A stretch of DNA of 64,000 nt from Olivibacter sp036959255 (GTDB lineage: Bacteria > Bacteroidota > Bacteroidia > Sphingobacteriales > Sphingobacteriaceae): contig NZ_JAWMTI010000002.1 in assembly GCF_036959255.1 (NCBI RefSeq), forward strand, positions 310,001-374,000, written 5' to 3'. Position 1 is the first letter of the stretch, and each line of letters begins with the position of its first letter. Both the position numbers and the translations under genes were made by a program. Below are positions 42,019 to 49,888 of the stretch, piece after piece. The notes beneath the pieces were generated by a model, which was not told where the DNA came from, made no database searches, and saw nothing but the letters and a program-made list of their open reading frames with translations.

Positions 42019-44382
42019 TCATTCTTCCCGAAGGCTCTTTGTCGGATTCGTAAGCGCAGTCTTTATCGCCTGCGAACTCACGGTAAGGAGTGCAAGCATC
42101 AAAGCCCCTAATCCTGCGAAAGCAAACACCCACCAGTGTAAATCAGTACGATACGCAAAGTTATCTAGCCAGTCGTTCATTACCCACCATGCCAGAGGGA
42201 ATGATACCAGACAGGAAATCAGAACAAGTATAACAAACTCTCGGTTAAGTAAACTGATCAATGAAGAAATGGACGCGCCCAATACCTTTCGGATACCCAG
42301 CTCTTTCGTACGCCGTTCTGCTGTGAAGGCGGCAAGTCCAAACAAACCGAGACAAGAGATGATGATAGATAAGACCGCAAATATACTGCCCAGTTTCTGA
42401 ATGAGCATCTCGGATTTAAACTTTTCATTAAAAGCTTCATCCAGAAACTGATATTCAAAAGGAAATTCCTTGTTATTAGCCTTCATGACCTGTTCGATCT
42501 GTTCAACTGTTTTAGCGAGGTCCGCCCCTGCCTTAATTTTAATACTCAGCATCCCTCCGTTACCCGTATAAGGACGGAAAAACACCGGTGCGGTTGGGCT
42601 GTAAACATCATTATAAACAAAGTCTTTTACCACCCCTACAATGGTGAACGGTTCATCTTCCCAGAAAACCTGCCGGCCGGCAACTTTTCCGTCCGTACTG
42701 ATCAGCTTTGCAAAAGTTTCGTTGATCAGGAAACTACTGCTATCTCCCTGTATATGCGGGCGAAAGTTACGGCCATCCACTAATTCCAATCCCATGGCCG
42801 GAATAATGCCCTCATCCGCCCAAGAATAAAATATATCAGATTGCATATTAGGATCCTTCCCGGCCCAATCCATATTGGTTCTGACGCCAAAATTAAGTAT
42901 ACTTCCAGCACCCGCTCCTATACTTTCCACATGGCCTGTTGCTAGCAGCTGCTCTTTGATGAGATCCAAGTGTTTCACGGCCTCCCCTCGCAAAGGAACT
43001 GTCAGCACCTGACTAAGATCAAAACCCAAGTCGCGCCCCTTAGCATACCGAATCTGCTGTAAAATAATTACGGTGCAAATAATGAGCGTGACAGATGCTG
43101 CGTATTGGAGTACTACCAAACCACGCCGGATAAATCCCACCGATCCGATCTTTTGCTTGGCCCCTTTTAAGGTGCTTATCGGATTAAAAGAGGCAAGATA
43201 AAATGCAGGGTAGATCCCTGACAATAAACCAGCGATCAGCATAATGCTTATCAAAAAGAACTGATGGGCTGGTTTGAATAGATTGATCACTAATTCTTTT
43301 CCAACAAGGGCATTAAACGCACCAATCGAACTGTATATAAACACCAGGGAAAGCAAAGCCGATATCGTAGCCAGGATAAGCGATTCCCCTAAAAATTGGC
43401 CGATCAGTGAAGCCCTGCGAGCTCCTGCGACCTTACGCATCCCTACTTCTTTCGCTCTCTTTTCAGATCTGGCAGTTGTGAGATTCATGAAATTGATACA
43501 GGCGATGAGCAATATAACCCAGGCAATGATGCTGAACAAGCGAATGTATTTCATCCGGCCATCCTGTTCATTCCCGTTTTTATCAAAATTATTGTAGAGC
43601 CGCCAGCGCGCCATCGGGTACAGAAAGTTTCGAATGTTTGCTTGCTCATTGCCCGATTGACGTTTCACCAAATCAAAAAGCCTTTTGTTCACATTTGCCA
43701 AGCTGGCAGCCGGTTCCAGTTGTACATAGGTCATCACGACCGAATTGCCCCAATCACGTACCCACGCATTATCTTTTTCAAACTCTTCAAATGAGACAAG
43801 CCAGTCAAACTGAATGCTGCTATTCCCCGGAAGGTCTCTAACCACACCGGACACCACAAAATTCTTATCATTATTCACGCGTACAGTCTTGCCAAGCGCG
43901 GCCCCTTGTCCAAAGATGCGATTCGCTGCGGATTGCGTGATAACCAATTGTTCAGGCCTTACCAATGCACTCGATCTGTTCCCTTCCACAAATTCAAGCG
44001 AGAAAATATCCATAAATTCAGGATCTACAATTTGTCCGTTCTGGTATATTGACCGTTCGTCTTTCGTAAACAGAAAAGATCTGCCCCAATCTGCACGGGC
44101 GGCATACTTAATACCGGGTATTTCTGCTTTCATTGCGGAACTTAAAAGGCCTGAAACGGCGTCAAAAACCCGCACTCCTTCACCCGAAGGTTGTTTCGAT
44201 TTCGTTATGTATATATTTTCGTTGTTCACGAAGTCCTTATCGTATCCGGCTTCATCCTCTATCCATAGAAAAATCAGCGATGCCGTGGCGATGCCTACAG
44301 CGAGTCCAAAGATATTGAGAAAGCTAAAGCTACGGGTTCTCCAAAGGGTACGGAAAGCGGTCTTAAAGTAATGTTTGATCAT
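42019..44382 (-). CDS. FtsX/MacB-type ABC transporter permease (copy 3)
   Basis: 787 residues: 'MIKHYFKTAFRTLWRTRSFSFLNIFGLAVGIATASLIFLW', periplasmic domain with 'FLYPMARWRLYNNFD', 'ACINFMNLTTARSEKRAKEVGMRKVAGARRASLIGQFLGES', and C-terminal 'AAFTAERRTKELGIRKVLGASISSLISLL' plus three TM helices. Same architecture as the copies at 22195 and 34194, with its own operator pair. Substrate and ATPase partner unknown. Confidence 0.92.
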   Translation of the reverse strand: MIKHYFKTAFRTLWRTRSFSFLNIFGLAVGIATASLIFLWIEDEAGYDKDFVNNENIYITKSKQPSGEGVRVFDAVSGLLSSAMKAEIPGIKYAARADWGRSFLFTKDERSIYQNGQIVDPEFMDIFSLEFVEGNRSSALVRPEQLVITQSAANRIFGQGAALGKTVRVNNDKNFVVSGVVRDLPGNSSIQFDWLVSFEEFEKDNAWVRDWGNSVVMTYVQLEPAASLANVNKRLFDLVKRQSGNEQANIRNFLYPMARWRLYNNFDKNGNEQDGRMKYIRLFSIIAWVILLIACINFMNLTTARSEKRAKEVGMRKVAGARRASLIGQFLGESLILATISALLSLVFIYSSIGAFNALVGKELVINLFKPAHQFFLISIMLIAGLLSGIYPAFYLASFNPISTLKGAKQKIGSVGFIRRGLVVLQYAASVTLIICTVIILQQIRYAKGRDLGFDLSQVLTVPLRGEAVKHLDLIKEQLLATGHVESIGAGAGSILNFGVRTNMDWAGKDPNMQSDIFYSWADEGIIPAMGLELVDGRNFRPHIQGDSSSFLINETFAKLISTDGKVAGRQVFWEDEPFTIVGVVKDFVYNDVYSPTAPVFFRPYTGNGGMLSIKIKAGADLAKTVEQIEQVMKANNKEFPFEYQFLDEAFNEKFKSEMLIQKLGSIFAVLSIIISCLGLFGLAAFTAERRTKELGIRKVLGASISSLISLLNREFVILVLISCLVSFPLAWWVMNDWLDNFAYRTDLHWWVFAFAGLGALMLALLTVSSQAIKTALTNPTKSLREE

Positions 44383-44407
44383 AATGAAACAGATTGAACC
44401 ATGCTAC

Positions 44408-44513
44408 CACAATTAATCTGCCATCTGCAAAGAAAACATTTTAAAGCATACCGGGCAGACCATTCCTTCCTATCGCTGTTCGATATCGAACAGTTGTTGT
44501 CCATTTGCGGGCA
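44408..44513 (-). promoter_or_regulatory. Tandem TGTTCG-type operators with sigma-54-like promoter (permease 3)
   Basis: TGTTCGATATCGAACA, a perfect palindrome (44477-44492), and the weaker TGTCCATTTGCGGGCA (44498-44513) are 21 bp apart. On the minus strand TGGCAGATTAATTGTG (complement of 44408-44423) starts 54 bp from the nearer site and 26 bp before the permease ATG, with -24/-12 spacing. Confidence 0.62.
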
Positions 44514-44580
44514 ACGGGTTTGCTTCCCCTTCTTAGCTATCCAATTTCTTATGGAATATGTTATCTATCCATAACAGGCC

Positions 44581-44691
44581 TTAGATCATGGCATGGAGGG
44601 GCTGGTTAGTCTCACTTGGAAACCCAGTATCCAAGAAGGTGTCCCAACTAATTTCGAAGTAGAAGCAACGCTATATTTTGCTATGGAGTAG
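44581..44691 (+). pseudogene. Relic of a TonB-family protein C-terminus
   Basis: The frame LDHGMEGLVSLTW continues as 'KPSIQEGVPTNFEVEATLYFAME' and a stop. It matches the TonB-family protein at 47100 ('LDHGIEGLVTIT...' and 'WRPSIQEGVPTNFEVEATLYFGLE') but lacks the ~35 residues between the two blocks, so an in-frame internal deletion has occurred. No upstream part remains. The rest of 44383-44755 contains the operators of permease 3. Confidence 0.75.
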
Positions 44692-44750
44692 ACGATTGAT
44701 TCTTAAACCTACAAATTGGAATAAATTTTTTTAAACTAAAAATTTAGTTA

Positions 44751-44758
44751 TACATTTG
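44751..44758 (+). promoter_or_regulatory. -7 element of the lipoprotein gene
   Basis: TACATTTG fits TAnnTTTG and lies 21 bp before the preferred ATG at 44780; it rules out the TTG at 44756 as the start. Confidence 0.5.
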
Positions 44759-44779
44759 CATCAGATCAATACCTCTATT

Positions 44780-46060
44780 ATGCAGATAAACAGTTCCTCT
44801 CTTTTGTTTGTCCTCCTGGCGTTATGCGGATTAAACGCCTGTATAGCACAACCCCCCACATCAAATATAGAACATTTCACACCGGATTCAATTGCCTTAT
44901 ATCTTCAAAAAGCGCAGCAAGATCCAATGACCCATATCCTAAAGAGCTATGAAACGAGTAGCTATAATTATTTAGTTCCCTATTACCTTAGCAGGCATAT
45001 CAAGGTTGATTCAGCCGATCAAGCTCTGTATTTCGGTTATAGAACCATGCTCACCACCTTTAGCTCATTTGCAGGCGATGTAAAAGAAAATGAATCCGCC
45101 TACATTAATTCCAGGCATTGGGACACAGACATTGTGGAAGATTCCAACTATACGGCCCTGAATGCAGTAGATGAAATCGACTCGATTGCCCACAAGCATC
45201 AGATCATCCTATTTAACGAATCGCATATTGATCCGCGTGGAAGGTTATTTTTAACTAATTTACTACCCACATTAAAAGCAGCAGGTTTTACCTATCTGTT
45301 TCTAGAGGGCCTGCGCGAGGATGACATAAACGAAAGAGGTTTTCCGTTACAAACCTCAGGCTTTTACACCTGTGAACCTATGTTTGGCAACCTACTCCGC
45401 AAAGCCATTCAGTTAGGGTTTAAACTTGTCCCTTACGACTGCTATAATGCTCCGTGCAATGGCATAGCCGAACGCGAACAGCACCAGGCGACAAGCATTT
45501 ACGAAACATTAAAAAACAACCCGCGGGCCAAAGCCGTTGTCTTTGCCGGCCATGGCCATATCAACAAAGACCCACAGAAAAACTGGATGGCCCATCGGTT
45601 TAAAACATTAAGTGGCATTGATCCTTTCTGTATTAACCAATCCATTAACAGCGAAGCACCCCAGCTGTTTCACCATCTCAGAAAACACATTGATAAAGCC
45701 ACTATCTATAAAAATGTAAAAACTAACGTTTACCGCGAGTTTAGTAAAGTAAATGTGGTTGATGCCACCATCGTTTTTCCAAACACCCAATGGCTAGACA
45801 ATCAGTATGCCGAATGGTTATTGCATAGTGGTACAGTCCCCTATACTATAAATCTTTCTAATGAAACTTTTGAAGGCGCCCTCCTATCGATTGTAAAGTG
45901 CAATGAATTTGATCAGTTTGGCGTTTTAACTGTACCCGTCTTGAACATGATCCTGCAAAAGACAACACACCAAAATATATCGTTAAACAAAGGTTCCTAC
46001 TACCTCCGGGTTACGGATTTGTATGGAAAAGAGATCTATAAAGAAAAAATTACGCTTTGA
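44780..46060 (+). CDS. Lipoprotein with EreA/ChaN-like domain
   Basis: 426 residues from ATG 44780. A lipobox signal peptide (SSLLFVLLALCGLNAC) predicts a lipid-anchored periplasmic or outer-membrane protein. The core 'IILFNESHIDPRGRLFLTNLLPTLKAAGFTYLFLEGL... AVVFAGHGHINKD' has the E..H and later GHGH residues seen in the erythromycin-esterase/ChaN/TIKI-like fold, putative metal-dependent hydrolases. The C-terminal ~90 residues include a beta-rich tail ending 'SYYLRVTDLYGKEIYKEKITL'. True substrate unknown. It has its own promoter and no operon partner. Confidence 0.62.
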   Translation: MQINSSSLLFVLLALCGLNACIAQPPTSNIEHFTPDSIALYLQKAQQDPMTHILKSYETSSYNYLVPYYLSRHIKVDSADQALYFGYRTMLTTFSSFAGDVKENESAYINSRHWDTDIVEDSNYTALNAVDEIDSIAHKHQIILFNESHIDPRGRLFLTNLLPTLKAAGFTYLFLEGLREDDINERGFPLQTSGFYTCEPMFGNLLRKAIQLGFKLVPYDCYNAPCNGIAEREQHQATSIYETLKNNPRAKAVVFAGHGHINKDPQKNWMAHRFKTLSGIDPFCINQSINSEAPQLFHHLRKHIDKATIYKNVKTNVYREFSKVNVVDATIVFPNTQWLDNQYAEWLLHSGTVPYTINLSNETFEGALLSIVKCNEFDQFGVLTVPVLNMILQKTTHQNISLNKGSYYLRVTDLYGKEIYKEKITL

Positions 46061-46122
46061 TATTTATTGACGTATAGAACAATCCTCGATGTAATATTTA
46101 GTTTTTCTTTACCACTTGCCTA

Positions 46123-46548
46123 TTAATCTGATCTCAGACTCTTCACAGGGTTCATCCGAGCCGCTTTCAAGGACTGAAAACTTACGGTAAGTAAAGCAAC
46201 CATCAGCGCCACCAGTCCTGCCAATGCAAACATCCACCATTGGATATCAATCCGATAAGCGAAGTCTTCGAGCCACGTACGCATCACGTACCAGGCAATG
46301 GGTGTGGCAATGAAGATGGCTATCAGAACCAACTTAATGAAGTCCTTAGAAAGTAGAGATAAAATGCCCAGCACTGAAGACCCCAGTACTTTGCGGATGC
46401 CGATTTCTTTTGTACGGTGTCGTGCAAACAGCATGCTCAGCCCTAGCAACCCCATACAAGCAATCAGCAAAATTAGAAAAGTCACGTAATTGGTCACCTT
46501 CAAGATACCATCAATCAAGGCATATTGCTTTTCTACCCGTTCGCTCAT
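46123..46548 (-). pseudogene. C-terminal fragment of an FtsX/MacB-type permease (copy 4)
   Basis: Only the last ~140 of ~790 residues remain: 'TNYVTFLILLIACMGLLGLSMLFARHRTKEIGIRKVLGSSVLGILSLLSKDFIKLVLIAIFIATPIAWYVMRTWLEDFAYRIDIQWWMF' through 'VSFQSLKAARMNPVKSLRSD', the final FtsX module with its three TM helices. An ATG is present, but the family needs both modules. The operator pair typical of the intact copies survives 85 bp upstream (46633-46669), so the gene lost its interior and promoter while both ends remained. Confidence 0.78.
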
Positions 46549-46632
46549 TGGCTAGTAGCTGAATGGTCTTCTGGAAGGTATCCTATGCTTACCCTGTACA
46601 AATTGACAACGAGCTTTTCACTATTTATAAAG

Positions 46633-46669
46633 TGTTCGGATCTGAACAGTGATTGTTCGAAAACGGACA
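46633..46669. promoter_or_regulatory. Orphan tandem TGTTCG-type operator pair
   Basis: TGTTCGGATCTGAACA (46633-46648) and TGTTCGAAAACGGACA (46654-46669) are 21 bp apart, as before the three intact permeases. No TGGC-N8-TG promoter is found at the expected 53-56 bp, in line with the permease gene being truncated. Confidence 0.6.
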
Positions 46670-46727
46670 TCCCGCAAAAGCGGTCAATTCTGATAAAATA
46701 TAGTACTGTTGTTATCCATCCTATACT

Positions 46728-46802
46728 TCCCGGGTAAACAATGGGTAAAGAAAGGGTATAGAAAAGGTAAAGCATACCTAAAGGAAAGGTAAACAATGGG
46801 TA
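46728..46802 (+). repeat. GGGTAAA quasi-tandem repeats (about 11-bp period)
   Basis: Units such as GGGTAAACAAT, GGGTAAAGAAA and GGGTATAGAAA follow each other, then GGTAAAG and GGTAAACAAT after a short break. The same units occur at 36996-37050. The region 46820-46960 beyond holds looser AGTGTCAAA/AGTAGGTT repeats. Confidence 0.55.
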
Positions 46803-46964
46803 ATCATGATGTAAGGAAAGTATATATCAATTCACACTTCTGTAGTACTTAACAAGCACTAAGGTATAACCAAGTTAGTACGAAACTAGTGTCAAACCAG
46901 TAGGTTTCAGTGTGGTTTTAGTAGGTTCGCAGTAGCTTTTAGTGTCAAAAAAGGGGATTGCAGT

Positions 46965-47020
46965 GACCTTAATGGCAATAAAACTTTTCTGGTAGAGACT
47001 CTGGTATTCCGACCGTCATT
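46965..47020 (+). pseudogene. Relic of the terpene-synthase-like gene 3' end and its flank
   Basis: ACCTTAATGGCAATAAAACT and the following CTGGTATTCCGACCGTCATT match 39911-39968 (ACCTTAGATGGCAATAAAAT and the same CTGGTATTCCGACCGTCATT), about 88% over some 55 bp by eye. At 39.9 kb this covers the last codons and stop of the terpene-synthase-like gene plus its downstream flank. The gene body is missing here. Confidence 0.6.
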
Positions 47021-47099
47021 GTAACAACGTACAATACCCTTAGCTATCCAGTTCATATGGAAATTGATTCATTTATGCATCAAAGTCATAAATAACACC

Positions 47100-47867
47100 A
47101 TGAAAATCCTATTTATACTCTTTACTTTTCTACAGATCTTTGCGTTGCCGTCTTTCGCGCAGCTTATTTCCAGAAAAGACAGTGCAGATTATGTTGTTAA
47201 AACATATGCCTTAACTGACACCATCCACGTATACGGGAAACTCACCACACCCGATGGTGAACCCGCAAAAGGGTTGCTCATATGGGTACAATCACAAAAA
47301 TATGACTATTTTGATTCGCCTAAAACAACTACAGACAGCTTAGGTAATTATCACATTCAGTACGTTGAACCGGGTGACACCCTTCGCATCCAGGGAATAT
47401 ATCTTCGGCAAAGCGTTCCCGTAATGGGTAGCCGCATCATCAACCTCACTGTAAAAGACGGTGCTTACTTAGCCGTGGACACGGCAAAAATCAAACCTGT
47501 AGGACAAAAAAAACAGCAGAGAACTCCCGTTCAATACAAAACCACGTCATCTCGTTGGTTGCACGGCAGCGCAGGTATCCCGCCCAAAGCAGCTGATGGT
47601 GGTTCAGGCCTACAGAATTACCTAAAGAAACATGTACCTTATCCACAAGAAGCTTTGGATCATGGCATTGAAGGGCTGGTTACTATCACATTCGAAATCA
47701 GCAAGGAAGGAAAGCCCGTCAACTTCCGTATCAGAAGAGGTTTAGGCTATGGTTGTGAAGAAGCCGTCATGAAGGCCATAAAAAATGTCGCATGGAGACC
47801 CAGTATCCAAGAAGGTGTCCCAACTAATTTCGAAGTGGAAGCAACGCTATATTTTGGTTTGGAGTAA
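47100..47867 (+). CDS. TonB-family protein with carboxypeptidase-like regulatory domain
   Basis: 255 residues from ATG 47100 (MKILFILFTFLQIFALPSFAQ, a signal peptide); an in-frame upstream start is rejected. Residues ~45-125 form a CarboxypepD_reg-like beta sandwich ('IHVYGKLTTPDGEPAKGLLIWVQS... DSLGNYHIQYVEPGDTLRIQGIYLRQSVPVMGSR'). The last ~80 residues are a TonB C-terminal domain: 'YPQEALDHGIEGLVTITFEISKEGKPVNFRIRRGLGYGCEEAVMKAIKNVAWRPSIQEGVPTNFEVEATLYF'. No TM anchor after the signal peptide, so it is probably periplasmic. Its tail occurs twice more as relics. Confidence 0.88.
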   Translation: MKILFILFTFLQIFALPSFAQLISRKDSADYVVKTYALTDTIHVYGKLTTPDGEPAKGLLIWVQSQKYDYFDSPKTTTDSLGNYHIQYVEPGDTLRIQGIYLRQSVPVMGSRIINLTVKDGAYLAVDTAKIKPVGQKKQQRTPVQYKTTSSRWLHGSAGIPPKAADGGSGLQNYLKKHVPYPQEALDHGIEGLVTITFEISKEGKPVNFRIRRGLGYGCEEAVMKAIKNVAWRPSIQEGVPTNFEVEATLYFGLE

Positions 47868-47938
47868 ATAAGCAGTATAAGCAGTGGTTGAGAGCTTAAT
47901 ATCCACTAACAGTTCACTTTCCGTCGTGCGGTTACCGC

Positions 47939-48898
47939 TTACAAAGGCAACATAATCAATTTACCTAAAGGACTGATGGGTCTAGTATACCAATCAGTGA
48001 AGGCCTTTCGCTCGTGGTGGCTGATACTAACAGCTTGATCATAGTAAGGTTTTATGAAAACATTCAATCCGCCATCTTCGCGCGATTCTAGCTCACCTAT
48101 TGCATTGCGATGTATCACAGTGTTTTTATTAGCTTTGAAAAAATCTTGCTTATCCAAGGGACTGTACATTGCTTTCAATGTTCCTAAACAAGTAAACGTT
48201 TCCAACGAAAAAGTATAAATGTTATTAATACCATGTTGCTGAATAATGGCCGCAACGTCCTTTGGTTTTAACATCTTCGTTTTACCGTCCTTGCCACCAA
48301 AAACGATTAGGCTATTTCCTATTTTTTCATCAGCTGATGTCAGACTTTTCAAAGGTTCGATCGATGGTGGTAGCACCTTTCCAGGCATTAAGGATGCGGA
48401 TTGAATTTCGATGTCCTCTTTCTCTTCATTTCGTTGGCCACCTATCACATACTTGGCTAAAGGATATGCGGCATTGAGGACCAAAAGAAAACTCAATGAT
48501 GTGGGAATTTCATATACCTTATATGGCAAGCGGAATAAGCTTCTATCCATCAGCTGCAAATACAGCAAATCGCATAATTCACAAATTAAATAGGGGAAAA
48601 AACATAAAAACCAGAATTGATAAGACAGTCGTTTCTCGGGATTTACCTTCCAATTAAGCATACCGTCAAACGAATCTGTCTTGGCAATCACAAAATCGAT
48701 GAGTGTATAAGCTATTACTGCTATCACAAGCCAGTCAACATAAAATTTCAGGTGCAAGAAAATATCGAGAAATCCTTTATTCAGGCGAGTACCGGACAGC
48801 GCCATAAAGAACGCCGCATACATAGCGCCCTGTACCCGCATAGAGATAGAGACAAAGTGCCGGGGTTTGTTAACCATTTCGTTTTCATGGCCGCCCAT
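47939..48898 (-). CDS. LytTR family DNA-binding regulator with membrane N-terminus
   Basis: 319 residues. Four hydrophobic helices occupy ~18-150 ('GAMYAAFFMALSG', 'FYVDWLVIAVIAYTLIDFVIA', 'LSYQFWFLCFFPYLICELCDLLYLQL', 'IPTSLSFLLVLNAAYPLAKYVIGG'). The C-terminal ~100 residues are a LytTR domain: 'DVAAIIQQHGINNIYTFSLETFTCLGTLKAMYSPLDKQDFFKANKNTVIHRNAIGELESREDGGLNVFIKP'. A one-component membrane-bound regulator is predicted. Convergent with the TonB-family gene. An ATTGTAA-N12-TTACAAT repeat lies upstream. Confidence 0.85.
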   Translation of the reverse strand: MGGHENEMVNKPRHFVSISMRVQGAMYAAFFMALSGTRLNKGFLDIFLHLKFYVDWLVIAVIAYTLIDFVIAKTDSFDGMLNWKVNPEKRLSYQFWFLCFFPYLICELCDLLYLQLMDRSLFRLPYKVYEIPTSLSFLLVLNAAYPLAKYVIGGQRNEEKEDIEIQSASLMPGKVLPPSIEPLKSLTSADEKIGNSLIVFGGKDGKTKMLKPKDVAAIIQQHGINNIYTFSLETFTCLGTLKAMYSPLDKQDFFKANKNTVIHRNAIGELESREDGGLNVFIKPYYDQAVSISHHERKAFTDWYTRPISPLGKLIMLPL

Positions 48899-48981
48899 CG
48901 GTTAATAAAATTCTTCAGTCCAATTAGGATTATCGAATTCATAGCATAAAATTACGATTTTAAAAACATAATCGCAAAGAC

Positions 48982-49007
48982 ATTGTAAATTTATACGATA
49001 TTACAAT
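48982..49007. promoter_or_regulatory. Inverted repeat ATTGTAA-N12-TTACAAT
   Basis: A perfect 7-bp inverted repeat, arms 48982-48988 and 49001-49007, lies 84 bp upstream of the LytTR gene and downstream of the GNAT gene. It could be an operator for the LytTR gene. Symmetry only. Confidence 0.4.
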
Positions 49008-49034
49008 CAGGTTTTATAATATTGCCATCGACCA

Positions 49035-49607
49035 TCACAAATCACGTGTAAACATATAAAGCGTGTAATCAAAATTTAATTCTTTGAATACACGAAAACC
49101 AAATTTTTCATACCACGGTATATTACGCAGTGTAGAAGTTTCAAGGTAAACCTTCCTGTTTAACGTATCACTATGTTCGATCAGCTCTTTCAACAACTGA
49201 GTTCCCTTCCCTTTTCCTTGGTTTTCCCGTGACACCCCTATGAACCACAAATAATATATTTCTTTCGTTGGATAGTTTTTCTTTATTAAAGATTCCCTCT
49301 TTAGCGCCTTCATGGCGCTGGTTAAACTCATGGTTTTAAAAATCAATCCTAAATCAAGAAACACACTTTTACACGTTATCTTTTTCTTATCCGGATAAGA
49401 AACGAGGGCTACAGCCGTCTTATCATCACTGAAAAAAACATCGCCGGAAGAACAACATACTTCAAAAGAATAAGACATTAAATTTCGTACACGCTCATTC
49501 TTTTTCGCATCTTGTTTTACAATATAGTTAACGCTCTTATTCTCTTTAAAAGCATCCGTTAGAATGTCTACTGCCAATTGCTTATCATTATAAGTCGCTT
49601 TTATCAT
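49035..49607 (-). CDS. GNAT family N-acetyltransferase
   Basis: 190 residues. 'IYYLWFIGVSRENQGKGKGTQLLKELIEHS' has the acetyl-CoA loop Q-x-x-G-K-G-x-G/T, and 'KVYLETSTLRNIPWYEKFGFRVFKEL' is the usual C-terminal GNAT strand with NxxxYxxxGF. The N-terminus 'DAFKENKSVNYIVKQDAKKNERVRNLMSYSFEV' is like small Bacteroidota N-acetyltransferases. Acceptor unknown. Single gene. Confidence 0.85.
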   Translation of the reverse strand: MIKATYNDKQLAVDILTDAFKENKSVNYIVKQDAKKNERVRNLMSYSFEVCCSSGDVFFSDDKTAVALVSYPDKKKITCKSVFLDLGLIFKTMSLTSAMKALKRESLIKKNYPTKEIYYLWFIGVSRENQGKGKGTQLLKELIEHSDTLNRKVYLETSTLRNIPWYEKFGFRVFKELNFDYTLYMFTRDL

Positions 49608-49888
49608 AGATATAAAATATTATAAGCCCCTGTACATTGAGAAATGGAGCGCAATTTATAATGTTATGTTTCCAATAGCCAAATGTACTTATATATAAAC
49701 TGGGAGTAAAGCAGTCTCCAACCAAAACAACGCCAATAAAGATGGTTTTTCAACCAAAAACTTCCCGGCAGTATCCGGGAATCTGCCATACAAACAGCGC
49801 TAGATGACAATGAATGATTTTAACCGGCAAATCCGATTGATACGGAAATCAAATTCATAATTTCATTTCTTTCTAAACAATAAATTTC

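Noticed and set aside
43814..44371. 185-codon open frame antisense to permease copy 3
   Set aside because: Shadow of a conserved coding region; Ser/Arg/Pro-rich translation without domains.
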